NCBI RefSeq assembly: GCF_000378185.1
Contig: NZ_KB899377.1
Coordinates: forward strand, 248,001-312,000
Source: Salinimonas chungwhensis DSM 16280
GTDB lineage: Bacteria > Pseudomonadota > Gammaproteobacteria > Enterobacterales > Alteromonadaceae
DNA length: 64,000 nt
Direction of reading: 5' to 3'
Shown: positions 15,526-24,646 of the stretch, piece after piece
Numbering within the stretch: position 1 is the first letter of the stretch
How the letters are laid out: every line of letters starts with the position of its first letter
Position numbers and translations under genes: made by a program
The notes under the pieces: generated by a model
Told to the model about the DNA's origin: nothing
What the model saw: only the letters and a program-made list of their open reading frames with translations
Databases searched by the model: none

Positions 15526-17445
15526 TTGTCTGAGTGGAGCATCGAAGAAGCTGAAAAATTGTATGGCGTATCGCGCTGGGGTGGCGGATATTTTGAAGTT
15601 GGCGAAAACGGCAACGTACACGTTACACCGGTTCCAGCGGATAAGAGTATCCGTATAGATTTTCAGGCTCTTATAGATGAAATTCGCGATGAGGGCGTAC
15701 AATTCCCTGTAGTGGTGCGCTTTCATGACGTATTGCGCTCGCAAGTGACCAGTTTGAACACGACATTTCGGGATGTGATCGCCGAAGCAGAGTTTCAGGG
15801 CCAGTACCAGGGCGTCTACCCGGTAAAGGTCAATCAGATGCGTGAAGTGGTTGAAGAGATTGTCGACGCCGGCGCCCCTTATAATTTTGGCCTGGAAGCC
15901 GGTTCAAAAGCTGAGCTTATTACCGCACTGGCGCTCAACAGTAACGAAGAATCCCTGACCATTCTGAACGGCTATAAAGACGAAGAATGCATGCGTCTTG
16001 CATTGTTGGGCCGCAAGCTCGGCCGCAAGATGGTAGTGGTGGTCGAAAAGTATACCGAGCTTTTATTGTTAGTGAAGATTGCCAAAGAGCTCGACATCGA
16101 CCCAATCATTGGTGTCAGGTCAAAAATGACTGTTAAAGGCCGGGGTAAATGGGAAGGCTCCGGCGGCGAGCGGGCCAAATTTGGGCTGACAATTGCCGAA
16201 ATTATTAAGACAGCCCGCTATCTGCAGGAAAACGATATGGGCCATTGCCTGAAGTTACTGCACTTTCATATCGGTAGCCAGCTTACCGATATCAGGGCGG
16301 TTAAAGAGGCCATTAGCGAAGGTGCCCGTATTTATGCTGACCTGCATAAAATGGGCTTTGCGCTGGACTATGTCGATGTCGGTGGCGGCCTGGGCATTGA
16401 TTATGACGGCAGTGCGTCTACCAATGAATCCTCTCGCAATTACACGTTGCATGAGTATGTGGCGGATGTGGTTTATGGCATGAAGGAAGTGTGCGACTTA
16501 GAGCAAGTGCCTCATCCTCATCTGGTCAGTGAAAGTGGGCGAGCGATTACCGCCCATCACAGCTGTGTTATTACAGAAATTGTTGGGGAAATTCGCTCGA
16601 ACAGTGCTGAAGTCGATACTGCGCCAGCGGCTAACGAGCATGTATTGGTCAAAAATATTCGTGAATTGGAAGATTATTTTGACGAGCAAACCTCGATGCA
16701 GGAAGTGTTCAACGATGCATCACAATATAAAGAACAGGCGCTGGATGCATTCAAGTTCAGGGTACTCAACTTAGAAGAGCTGGGCAAAATTGAAACCATT
16801 TACTGGCGTATTATGGCGCGCCTGCGTGGATGGTATTCCAATCAAGACTATGTGCCAGAAGAGCTTCAGGAGCTTGACTATAGTTTATCCTCACAATATT
16901 TGTGCAATTTTTCGGTGTTTCAGTCAGCGGCTGATACCTGGGCCATTGATCAACTTCTGCCTGTGGTTCCATTAACCCGTATGAATGAAAAGCCGAGTGT
17001 AAACTGTACGCTGGTCGATATCACCTGCGATAGCGATGGCAAGCTGGATCAGTTTAGCGTGGGCCGTGAAATCACCGACATCCTGCCGATGCATCCGCTC
17101 AAAGAAGGTGAAAATTATTATGCCGGCTTGTTTCTAACCGGCGCCTATCAGGATGTGATGGGCGATATGCACAATCTGTTTGGCCGACTGAACGAAGTGC
17201 ACATTTATAGTCATGATGACGACCCTCAGGACTTTTATATCGAAGAAGTTGTAAAAGGCTCATCGGTACAGGATGTACTGAACATTATGCAATATAATCC
17301 GCGGGCGATGGCTTACGATGTGAAAAAGCTTATCGATAAACAGGTCTCGGCTGGCAAAATCCGGCCCAGAGAAGGTGTCCGCTGGACAGATTTTTACGAA
17401 AATTGCTTAAGCGGGTACACTTACCTTAAGACAGAATCAAAATAA
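15526..17445 (+). CDS. speA: Biosynthetic arginine decarboxylase
   Basis: PLP enzyme that turns arginine into agmatine, the first step of the agmatine route to putrescine. It is about 639 aa, close to the family's 630-660. Visible parts include VYPVKVNQMREV with the PLP lysine, FGLEAGSKAEL, LLHFHIGSQ, DVGGGLGIDYDGS and SESGRAITAHHS. The open frame begins with a GTG at 15511, but a TTG at 15526 preceded by GGAGAAG at seven bases is the better start and gives an N-terminus of MSEWSIEEAEKLYG. It stands alone, with no speB gene nearby. Confidence 0.93.
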   Translation: MSEWSIEEAEKLYGVSRWGGGYFEVGENGNVHVTPVPADKSIRIDFQALIDEIRDEGVQFPVVVRFHDVLRSQVTSLNTTFRDVIAEAEFQGQYQGVYPVKVNQMREVVEEIVDAGAPYNFGLEAGSKAELITALALNSNEESLTILNGYKDEECMRLALLGRKLGRKMVVVVEKYTELLLLVKIAKELDIDPIIGVRSKMTVKGRGKWEGSGGERAKFGLTIAEIIKTARYLQENDMGHCLKLLHFHIGSQLTDIRAVKEAISEGARIYADLHKMGFALDYVDVGGGLGIDYDGSASTNESSRNYTLHEYVADVVYGMKEVCDLEQVPHPHLVSESGRAITAHHSCVITEIVGEIRSNSAEVDTAPAANEHVLVKNIRELEDYFDEQTSMQEVFNDASQYKEQALDAFKFRVLNLEELGKIETIYWRIMARLRGWYSNQDYVPEELQELDYSLSSQYLCNFSVFQSAADTWAIDQLLPVVPLTRMNEKPSVNCTLVDITCDSDGKLDQFSVGREITDILPMHPLKEGENYYAGLFLTGAYQDVMGDMHNLFGRLNEVHIYSHDDDPQDFYIEEVVKGSSVQDVLNIMQYNPRAMAYDVKKLIDKQVSAGKIRPREGVRWTDFYENCLSGYTYLKTESK

Positions 17446-17457
17446 AAAAGTACAGTT

Positions 17458-17487
17458 GCCAGGCCGGAAACTATTTATCGGCCTGGC
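17458..17487. terminator. Hairpin between convergent speA and serine hydrolase genes
   Basis: GCCAGGCCG (17458-17466) pairs perfectly with CGGCCTGGC (17479-17487). It overlaps the stop of the minus-strand gene and lies 12 bases past the speA stop. On the minus strand a T-run follows after about 10 bases. It probably serves both genes. Confidence 0.6.
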
Positions 17488-18661
17488 TATAAAATCGTTT
17501 CCAGAACTCTGCAGTGGTCGAATTGATCAGGTTTGATTCAGCGTTCATCAACATGACGTAACCGGCTTTCGCATCCGGGTCAAAAGACACATCCGCGCGA
17601 TACCCCTTCACCCAGCCGCCATGATAATTAAGTGTGTGGCCATCAAAATCATATACCCGCCAGCCTAAACCGTAATGCGCATCTTTCAAATGACCTCGCC
17701 ATCCACGGCGGTAGATTTCCCGGGTAGTACGAACACGGGGTTCGGTAATATAGTCCACCAGTTCCTCAGGCACCACAGTAGGAAATTCCCCCAATAATGC
17801 CTGCAGATAAATGGTCATATCATTAATACTTGCATTAACCCCGGCGGCAGGGGTAAACCGATAATAGTTACTCTCCACAACTCCCCGGCGCCATTTGTTG
17901 CGGGCAATGGCGATATGAGGGCGGGCCCAACGCTCTGAATTAAGTAGGGCACCTTTGCCGGCGCTGGCCGTCTTCATACCCAGCGGCGAAAAAAGTTGCT
18001 CCTGAATCTGGCGGTGATAAGACGTATTCTGACTAACCAGATAATATTCAATCGCGCCAAACAAGGCATTCTGATAGGTGTAACACTCACCGGGGGCACA
18101 AATAGGTTCCAGTTTTGCCAGATAGCTAAGCACTTTATTGAGCGGGTAATCGGCTTCGATGAGATTGTCATAGGCGTTAGGCATAAAGCCGCTAGACTGG
18201 CCACTTATATGCCTCAGCTGCAGCTGATCCATGCCTTTTTTAGCAAATGGAATGTCCCCAACCAGAGTGTCTATGCCCATATCCCAGCGCAGAACATCTC
18301 GTTGCACCAGCTTGGCTAACAGTAACCCGGTGAATGATTTGGATACTGAAGCCAGCCTGAAAACGGTATCTTTATTGACCGGTTCACCACTACGCCATGT
18401 TTTGCCATATGTATAAACCTGCGGTGGTTTGCCCTGTTCATAATAAACAAAGGCATAGCCGGGAATATTTAATCTGTCAGCCTGCTGTTTAACATAGCGG
18501 GCGTATTCATCCACCCATCGCTCGGTTGCCTGTGCGCTGGTGCTGATGATTGCAAGCCCTGACACTAGGACGAGCCAGCAAAAACGAGATATGCAACAGC
18601 GCAATTTCTGCAAAAAAAGCTCCGATAATTCATTAGTTGCAGCATAGTCTGGCTGCTTCAT
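17471..18661 (-). CDS. Periplasmic serine hydrolase of the beta-lactamase/PBP4 family
   Basis: 396 aa with a class C beta-lactamase-like fold (Beta-lactamase, PF00144). A signal or anchor segment lies near residues 24-45 (FCWLVLVSGLAIISTS). The SxxK motif is SVSK in FRLASVSKSFTGLLLA, the YxN motif is YQN in GECYTYQNALFG, and the third motif is HGG in LNYHGGWVKGY. These residues support an active serine hydrolase, but such proteins are often esterases or peptidases, not resistance enzymes. It is a single gene on the minus strand. Confidence 0.88.
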   Translation of the reverse strand: MKQPDYAATNELSELFLQKLRCCISRFCWLVLVSGLAIISTSAQATERWVDEYARYVKQQADRLNIPGYAFVYYEQGKPPQVYTYGKTWRSGEPVNKDTVFRLASVSKSFTGLLLAKLVQRDVLRWDMGIDTLVGDIPFAKKGMDQLQLRHISGQSSGFMPNAYDNLIEADYPLNKVLSYLAKLEPICAPGECYTYQNALFGAIEYYLVSQNTSYHRQIQEQLFSPLGMKTASAGKGALLNSERWARPHIAIARNKWRRGVVESNYYRFTPAAGVNASINDMTIYLQALLGEFPTVVPEELVDYITEPRVRTTREIYRRGWRGHLKDAHYGLGWRVYDFDGHTLNYHGGWVKGYRADVSFDPDAKAGYVMLMNAESNLINSTTAEFWKRFYSQADK

Positions 18662-18797
18662 ACATCAATGGCGAAGTATTATGCGGTCCGGTAGGCAGAG
18701 AATCAACCGCCGGTTAGCAGGTGGTCGCTTCCGATTTCATCGCACCAGATAGTTTTATCAGGTTACACTGTAAGAATGCAAACACTGGTGACCCATT

Positions 18798-20225
18798 ATG
18801 GCATCTGCGCACCCTTATCATGATGCATTCAGACAGGCCCGGCAAAGCCGGGATCCGCGCTTTGATGGCCTATTTTATGTGGCGGTTACCAGCACGGGGA
18901 TTTTTTGTCGACCGGTGTGTCCGGCCCGGCTGCCGCTGGAGAAAAATGTCAGATATTATCATTTTGCGACGCAGGCATTGCAGGACGGATTTCGGCCCTG
19001 TCGACGTTGTCGGCCTGACAGTGCGCCGGAATCACCAGCCTGGCGGGGAGTTACCACTACGGTGGAACGCGCCCGGCGGTTATTGACGCAATTGCCTGTC
19101 AGGCCGGTGTATGAAGTGGCAGCAAAGTTAGGTGTCAGTGAGCGTTACTTGTATCAGCTAACGCGAACGCATCTGGGGATAAGTCCTAAACAATTACAGA
19201 TTTACAGCCAGTTATGGTTTGCCAGACAGCTTCTTACTCAAACCTCGCTGCGAATTATTGATGTTGCAGCCGCATGCGGTTTGCATTCGGCACGTCGGCT
19301 GCAGGATCTAATGCAAAAATATTGGAGAGTCACCCCGACAATGCTTAAAAGCCAGCCCCCTAATCACAACGGAACAGCACCGGTGGTGCTGTTTTTGCCC
19401 TGTCATGCGCCCTATAACTGGCCACAGGTGCGCGACTTTATCGCAGCGCATCAATTGGAACGGGTCGAAAAGGTCTTTCAAAACGGTTATGCCCGGGCCT
19501 TCAACTGGCAAGACAGCGAAGGCTACCTTAAGGCTGAATTTTGTGAAAAGCGGTGTGGTTTTGAGGTCTCGCTGAACATTACTGACTTGCAGTTCATTCA
19601 GCCGGTCATGGCAAATCTGGCGCGTATGCTTGATACCAATGCCCATCCGGAAACAATTCATCGGGCCTTACTCGCTGCCGGTATTAGTAAGCAAAAGCTT
19701 ACCCGGGGCTTACGTTTTCCAGGTACCTGGGATGTCTTTGAAGCGGCCAGCAGAGCGGTGGTAGGCCAGCAAATCTCGTTAAAGGCTGCAACCGGTTATA
19801 TCAATCGAATGGATCAGCTGATTGGTGGCAGTAATTGCTTTGGACCGGTGTTTCCCAGCCCGCAGGAGGTAGTTGCTCAGCCAGTGGATTTTTTAAAAAT
19901 GCCTGCCTCACGACAACGCACCCTGGCCACGTTGGCTGAGGCATTTACCAGGCACGCCCAGCCGCCGGATACAGATACGCTGCTGGCACTAAAAGGTATC
20001 GGTCCCTGGACGTGTGACTATATCCAACTGCGTGGCTACAATGCCTGTGACATTTATTTACACAGTGACCTTATTGTTCGCAATGTGGCTAAAACCGAGG
20101 CAGTACAACCTGATCTCGCTGCCCCCTGGCGCAGCTATCTGACGCTACAGCTGTGGCAAATAGCGCTGGAACAGCGAGCTCGGCAAGCGCAGGAAAAAAA
20201 ACACAACAAAAGCACAGCGAGGTAA
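18798..20225 (+). CDS. Ada N-terminal/AraC/AlkA fusion, 3-methyladenine DNA glycosylase
   Basis: 475-aa fusion protein for alkylation repair. Residues about 10-80 are the Ada zinc domain (GIFCRPVCPAR and FRPCRRCRPD hold the four Cys; the first would take methyl from phosphotriesters). Residues about 85-180 are an AraC-type helix-turn-helix, and about 195-465 an AlkA-like N-domain and HhH-GPD glycosylase (VGQQISLKAA; LKGIGPWTCDYIQLR with the helix-hairpin-helix; catalytic Asp expected in HSDLIV). It probably senses methylated DNA and also removes damaged bases. It leads a three-gene plus-strand unit with ogt. Confidence 0.92.
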   Translation: MASAHPYHDAFRQARQSRDPRFDGLFYVAVTSTGIFCRPVCPARLPLEKNVRYYHFATQALQDGFRPCRRCRPDSAPESPAWRGVTTTVERARRLLTQLPVRPVYEVAAKLGVSERYLYQLTRTHLGISPKQLQIYSQLWFARQLLTQTSLRIIDVAAACGLHSARRLQDLMQKYWRVTPTMLKSQPPNHNGTAPVVLFLPCHAPYNWPQVRDFIAAHQLERVEKVFQNGYARAFNWQDSEGYLKAEFCEKRCGFEVSLNITDLQFIQPVMANLARMLDTNAHPETIHRALLAAGISKQKLTRGLRFPGTWDVFEAASRAVVGQQISLKAATGYINRMDQLIGGSNCFGPVFPSPQEVVAQPVDFLKMPASRQRTLATLAEAFTRHAQPPDTDTLLALKGIGPWTCDYIQLRGYNACDIYLHSDLIVRNVAKTEAVQPDLAAPWRSYLTLQLWQIALEQRARQAQEKKHNKSTAR

Positions 20226-20231
20226 CGATTC

Positions 20232-20693
20232 ATGTATCAGCAGACATTGTCTACGCCGTGCGGGCCTTTGATTGTAAAAAGTAGTCATAAAGGACTGACA
20301 CAGGTGGTATTTGATACCCCCCAGGAACAGGATAGTCCCAATGCACATACCCGGCTGGCCTGTAACGAGTTAATCCGGTATCTGGCAGGCCATACAGTGC
20401 GCTTTTCCGTGCCGCTGGATGCTGCGGGTACGGCATTCCAGCAACAGGTGTGGCAAGCGTTAGTCAGCGTTCCCTACGGCGAAACCCGCAGCTATAAAGA
20501 TATTGCTGCGCAACTTAATAACCCCTCTGCAATGCGTGCGGTCGGCGCTGCCAATGGCCGCAATCCCGTCGCAATTATTGTCCCCTGTCATCGCATTGTG
20601 GGTGCCAATAAGCGTCTGACTGGCTATGCTGGGGGGCTGTGGCGCAAACAATTTTTACTGGAACTGGAAGGAATTAACGATATATGCCATTAA
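20232..20693 (+). CDS. ogt: Methylated-DNA--protein-cysteine methyltransferase
   Basis: 153-aa suicide repair protein that moves the methyl group from O6-methylguanine to its own cysteine. The active site IVPCHRIVG is present, as are the DNA-binding segment SVPYGETRSYKDIA and the arginine finger in NPSAMRAVGAANGRNP. The short N-terminal domain matches Ogt-type enzymes rather than Ada. It starts six bases after the Ada/AlkA fusion and overlaps the next gene by ten bases, so the three form an operon. Confidence 0.95.
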   Translation: MYQQTLSTPCGPLIVKSSHKGLTQVVFDTPQEQDSPNAHTRLACNELIRYLAGHTVRFSVPLDAAGTAFQQQVWQALVSVPYGETRSYKDIAAQLNNPSAMRAVGAANGRNPVAIIVPCHRIVGANKRLTGYAGGLWRKQFLLELEGINDICH

Positions 20694-21574
20694 AAGAGGG
20701 GATGGCTCTGGTACTGCTGGGCGCAATATGGGGGGCCTCATTTATGTTCATGCGGGTGGCCGCTCCGGAGTTTGGCATTTTTGCGTTAGTGGAGGTGAGA
20801 ACCTGTCTGGCCACACTTGTATTATTGCCGGTAGTATTGTGGCGTAAGGAGATGGCCGACATGCGCCGTTTTTTCTGGCCGATTTTTGCTATCGGCGCCA
20901 TTAATACCGCTATTCCTTTTGCACTGTTCAACTTTGCCAGTTTGCATCTTGAAGCCGGGGTTAATGCTATTCTTAATGCTACAGCACCTATGTTTGGCGC
21001 AATGGTGGCATTTGTCTGGCTGCACGAGCGGTTATCAAAACTTGCAGTAACGGGCCTAGGCTTGGGATTTGTGGGTGTGACAATCATCAGCGAACAAAAA
21101 ATCGGTGGTGGGGAACTCAGCGTGCTGCCTATCCTGGCGGCTTGCCTGGCAACCTGCTGCTACGGTATCGCCGCCTGCATGATGAAACGGTTTTTAACCG
21201 GTGCTAAGCCCTTGGCCGTGGCGACCGGCAGTCAGGCAGTGGCGTCGGTGCTGTTGCTACCACTGGCGCTAATGCACTGGCCGGATACCTCTCCCTCACC
21301 CCATGCCTGGACAAATGCGGTGGCACTGGCTGTAGCTGGCACCGGTATTGCCTACATTCTTTACTTCCACCTCATCGCCGCAGTGGGGCCTTCTAAAGCC
21401 ATCACAGTAGCTTATCTGGTACCGCTGTTTGGTATTGTGTGGGGCCTGGTCTTGCTCAACGAAACCGTATCCGGTCAGACACTGGTAGGAGGCGCATGCA
21501 TTATGGCCGGAGTGGGAATGACCACGGGTATTACGCGCCTGTTCAGCCGGCGAGGCTTTGCGCCGGCTAAGTAA
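20684..21574 (+). CDS. EamA-family (DMT) membrane transporter
   Basis: 296 aa with about ten hydrophobic helices in two EamA repeats (about 8-140 and 150-285). Family marks include the first helix LLGAIWGASFMFMRVAAPEF and LHLEAGVNAILNATAPMFGA. Members export amino acids or metabolites or move drugs; the substrate is not visible. The start overlaps the ogt end, so it is co-expressed with alkylation repair genes. It ends two bases before the convergent diguanylate cyclase gene. Confidence 0.88.
   Translation: MPLKEGMALVLLGAIWGASFMFMRVAAPEFGIFALVEVRTCLATLVLLPVVLWRKEMADMRRFFWPIFAIGAINTAIPFALFNFASLHLEAGVNAILNATAPMFGAMVAFVWLHERLSKLAVTGLGLGFVGVTIISEQKIGGGELSVLPILAACLATCCYGIAACMMKRFLTGAKPLAVATGSQAVASVLLLPLALMHWPDTSPSPHAWTNAVALAVAGTGIAYILYFHLIAAVGPSKAITVAYLVPLFGIVWGLVLLNETVSGQTLVGGACIMAGVGMTTGITRLFSRRGFAPAK
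21545..21568. terminator. Hairpin at the convergent eamA/GGDEF gene ends
   Basis: AGCCGGCG (21545-21552) and CGCCGGCT (21561-21568) form an 8-bp GC-rich stem inside the last codons of the transporter gene. Only two bases separate the two convergent stops. There is no T-run, so this is a weak call. Confidence 0.35.
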
Positions 21575-21576
21575 AT

Positions 21577-23106
21577 TTAGCTGATAAGCTGCATGCTGAC
21601 CTGATTACACCCGTCGCGCCTGGCCTGGTACAGTGCATCTTCGGCACAGTCTGTAACTTCCGACATGGTTCGTTCAATGGCCGTATACGATACGCCGAAC
21701 GAGGCTGTTAGTTTGATTTGTAACGACCGTTCTACCGGGCGTAGCTGACTGATATCCGCGCGCAGAGATTCAGCGATTTCATAGGCTTCATGGGGGCCGG
21801 TTTCTGGCAACAATAAGATAAATTCCTCACTGCTCCAGCGCCCGATAACATCTTTGCTGCGCAAGCTGTCCTGTAAGAATGTCATGACGTGGTGGTAAAC
21901 CTGGTCACCAATATTGCGCCCGTAGGTATCGTTAATAACAGAGAAATGATCAATATCCACCAGAATGATGCTGACAGAATGATAAGCGCGGATTAGTTTG
22001 CGATAATCGTCCTGTACCTGTGTGCGATCGGGCAGGCGGGTGCGACTGGGAAGAACGACATCTTTATGCAAATCTTTTCTGAAGTAATAAAGCAGATGAT
22101 ACACCATTAAGAACAGTGCGAAGATGACCACCAGCAAGGTTATTACACTTACAATGAAGCCCTGAGAAATGGCCGTCTGGCGTTTGTCCAGCGGGCTAAG
22201 CAGAAAAACTGTCCAGCCAAACTGGTTCAGGTCTACTTCGGCAATCAGATACTCACTTTCATCAATGGTAATCAGCCGGTTATTGAGCGCCTGAGAATTT
22301 TGCACTTCCTCGGGTAAGCTGGAAAACCAGGATAGCTCGGACATATTGGTAAAGCGGGAGTATCTGGCCATTAATCGAGGATCAGATGACAACATGATAT
22401 CGCCCTTGTCGTCCACAAACAGAAAATCATAACCATACTGCTGCTTATAGCTGCTGAATATCTGTAAAAAGCTGGTGAGACTTTTCCCTACCCCGAAGAA
22501 ACCAAGGAATTCGTTGTCTTCATTAAATACTTTTATATCGATATAAAAGTGCGCATCTTCCCACTTGCCTATGTCGGCAACCGCGCTTTGCGGCATGGCT
22601 TTATATTTGAAATACCAGTTCACCTCGCCTTCTACCAAATCCACAATCTGGCCATCAGACATATATTGAATACGTTCGTTTTCACTGGCCACAAAGAAGG
22701 TGAGATCAAATTCCTGTTCCAGCCTTTCAAGCATGTTAAATGCTTCTTCCCGGTCCAGCGTTGGACGGTCCATCAGCGCAACCAGCTCTCTTGATTGTCC
22801 AAGTGCCTGTGCGGTATGCAGTGGTTTAAGCAACTCTTCAGTAATCAGGGCAAACGCTGGAGACATGGATTGCTGCTGAGCACGGCTTTGCTCAGCGACG
22901 ATAGAGGTTATACTGAAATGCACCAGCGTGACGATGGCAACAGTCACCACCAGAAAAAGCAACAAAATACTACGGTGCAACGTCCTGAAGGCTTTCACAG
23001 CTGGCAACCACTCCCTTGCAAACAGACCAAAAAATACGAAAAACGAGTATACCTGCGTAACATATGTACGACTAGCCATACCTGTGATTAAACAAAAACC
23101 GGACAT
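21577..23106 (-). CDS. Membrane Cache-GGDEF protein with altered GGDEF signature
   Basis: About 509 aa. A membrane helix (LLLFLVVTVAIVTLVHF) is followed by a periplasmic dCache-like sensor of about 240 residues, a second helix (VITLLVVIFALFLMVYHLL) and a GGDEF domain in the last 165 residues. The signature reads RWSSEEF instead of GG(D/E)EF, while the inhibitory RxxD site (RSKD) lies exactly five residues upstream. DIDHFSVINDTYGRNIGDQ and ASFGVS are normal. It may make c-di-GMP poorly or only bind it. The start is uncertain: ATG at 23106, an upstream TTG at 23118 or a later ATG at 23079; none has a good ribosome site. Confidence 0.85.
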   Translation of the reverse strand: MSGFCLITGMASRTYVTQVYSFFVFFGLFAREWLPAVKAFRTLHRSILLLFLVVTVAIVTLVHFSITSIVAEQSRAQQQSMSPAFALITEELLKPLHTAQALGQSRELVALMDRPTLDREEAFNMLERLEQEFDLTFFVASENERIQYMSDGQIVDLVEGEVNWYFKYKAMPQSAVADIGKWEDAHFYIDIKVFNEDNEFLGFFGVGKSLTSFLQIFSSYKQQYGYDFLFVDDKGDIMLSSDPRLMARYSRFTNMSELSWFSSLPEEVQNSQALNNRLITIDESEYLIAEVDLNQFGWTVFLLSPLDKRQTAISQGFIVSVITLLVVIFALFLMVYHLLYYFRKDLHKDVVLPSRTRLPDRTQVQDDYRKLIRAYHSVSIILVDIDHFSVINDTYGRNIGDQVYHHVMTFLQDSLRSKDVIGRWSSEEFILLLPETGPHEAYEIAESLRADISQLRPVERSLQIKLTASFGVSYTAIERTMSEVTDCAEDALYQARRDGCNQVSMQLIS

Positions 23107-23191
23107 GACCGTATTCAAACGCTGACTATCGCGTCTGGCTTGGTTACACTAAGTCGAATACTTTATTGCACAAGAAGTTTAAGGAATTTGC

Positions 23192-24553
23192 ATGGCGTTT
23201 TCTGTTGTAGTACTTGCCGCGGGTAAAGGAACCCGAATGAAATCCTCGTTGCCCAAGGTGTTGCACAAGGTGGGTGGCGTCCCAATGGTGCAGCGGATTA
23301 TCAATACTGTTGAAAGCATGCAGGCGAGCGCTGTGCATCTGGTCTACGGTCATGGTGGTGATCAGTTGCAAAGCACTGTTAGCGCAGACAACCTCAACTG
23401 GTGTTTGCAGTCAGAGCAACTGGGAACCGGACATGCGGTACAGCAGGCGGCTGACCATGTAAAAGATGACGAAGATGTCCTTATCCTGGTAGGCGATGCC
23501 CCCTTAATTACCCAACAAACATTACAACGACTGGTAGCGGTAAAGGCAGCATGCGATCTGGCGCTATTGACCGTGGATTTAGATGATCCTACCGGTATGG
23601 GACGCATTGTGCGAGGCAGCGATGGCAATATCACAGCCATTGTAGAGCACAAGGATGCGACTGAAGAGCAACACCGGATAAAAGAAATTAACACCGGTAT
23701 GATGATGATGAACGGTGCTGATTTAAAACGTTGGCTGGGCAATTTAAGTAACGATAACGCTCAGGGCGAATATTATCTGACTGATGTGATTGCCATGGCC
23801 GCAGCAGAAGGCAAAAAAATTCAGGCGGCGCAGCCCGATGAAGTTATCGAAGTCGAAGGTGTGAATAACCGGGAACACCTGGCAAAGCTAGAGCGGGCGT
23901 TGCAGAAATGGCAAGCCAGTGCGCTGATGCATGGTGGTGCGACGCTGGCCGATCCGGCGCGGGTGGATATTCGTGGTAAAGTGACGACCGGACAGGATGT
24001 CTTTATTGATGTTAACGCCGTTTTTGAAGGCACTGTTGAACTGGGTAATAACGTGGTAATCGGGCCAAATTGTCTGCTAAAAGACTGTAAGATTGGCGAC
24101 GATGTCACCATCGAAGCCAATAGTATGATTGAACAGGCTCAGGTGGACAGTGCCTGTACCGTTGGCCCTTATGCACGATTACGCCCGGGCGCCGTTATGC
24201 ATAAAGGCGCCAAAGTCGGCAACTTTGTGGAAATGAAAAAAACGGTGCTGGGTGAAGGGGCGAAGGCGAATCACCTGACTTATCTGGGGGACGCTGTTGT
24301 CGGCGCCCGGGCAAACATCGGTGCGGGTACCATTACCTGTAATTACGATGGTGTGAATAAGTCGAAAACGGTTATCGGCACCAATGCGTTTGTTGGATCT
24401 AATTCATCACTGGTTGCGCCGGTTGAAATTGGCGATGGCGCTACCGTGGGTGCCGGCAGCACCATCACCGGTGATGTTGATAATGATGCCCTTGCAGTGG
24501 CACGTGGTCGTCAGCGCAATATTGCCAACTGGCCACGGCCGCAGAAAAAGTAA
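23192..24553 (+). CDS. glmU: Bifunctional GlcNAc-1-P uridyltransferase/GlcN-1-P acetyltransferase
   Basis: 453 aa, the usual length. The N-terminal uridyltransferase domain (about 1-228) has LAAGKGTRMKSSLPKVLH and LVGDAPLI. The C-terminal left-handed beta helix (about 250-450) carries hexapeptide repeats and the acetyltransferase residues around YARLRPGAVMHKGAKVGNFV and GAGTITCNYDG. It makes UDP-GlcNAc for peptidoglycan and LPS in the cytoplasm. It is first in the glmU, oxidoreductase, deoR-like, glmS series on the plus strand; glmS makes its upstream precursor. Confidence 0.97.
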   Translation: MAFSVVVLAAGKGTRMKSSLPKVLHKVGGVPMVQRIINTVESMQASAVHLVYGHGGDQLQSTVSADNLNWCLQSEQLGTGHAVQQAADHVKDDEDVLILVGDAPLITQQTLQRLVAVKAACDLALLTVDLDDPTGMGRIVRGSDGNITAIVEHKDATEEQHRIKEINTGMMMMNGADLKRWLGNLSNDNAQGEYYLTDVIAMAAAEGKKIQAAQPDEVIEVEGVNNREHLAKLERALQKWQASALMHGGATLADPARVDIRGKVTTGQDVFIDVNAVFEGTVELGNNVVIGPNCLLKDCKIGDDVTIEANSMIEQAQVDSACTVGPYARLRPGAVMHKGAKVGNFVEMKKTVLGEGAKANHLTYLGDAVVGARANIGAGTITCNYDGVNKSKTVIGTNAFVGSNSSLVAPVEIGDGATVGAGSTITGDVDNDALAVARGRQRNIANWPRPQKK

Positions 24554-24565
24554 ACGAATACATTA

Positions 24566-24599
24566 GTGGCACCGTGGTTTTGCATGACACCGGTGCCAC
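24566..24599 (+). terminator. Hairpin after glmU
   Basis: GTGGCACCG (24566-24574) pairs with CGGTGCCAC (24591-24599) over 9 bp with a 16-base loop, 12 bases past the glmU stop. No T-run follows, so it may slow or protect the transcript rather than end it. Confidence 0.4.
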
Positions 24600-24646
24600 C
24601 CACCTGTTCAACACTTCTGTCACCTCCGGCAGAAAAGGAACTGTCC

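Noticed and set aside
17471..18661. Beta-lactamase resistance gene
   Set aside because: The SxxK, YxN and HGG motifs are shared with esterases and peptidases of the same family, and the context is ordinary chromosome; resistance is not supported.
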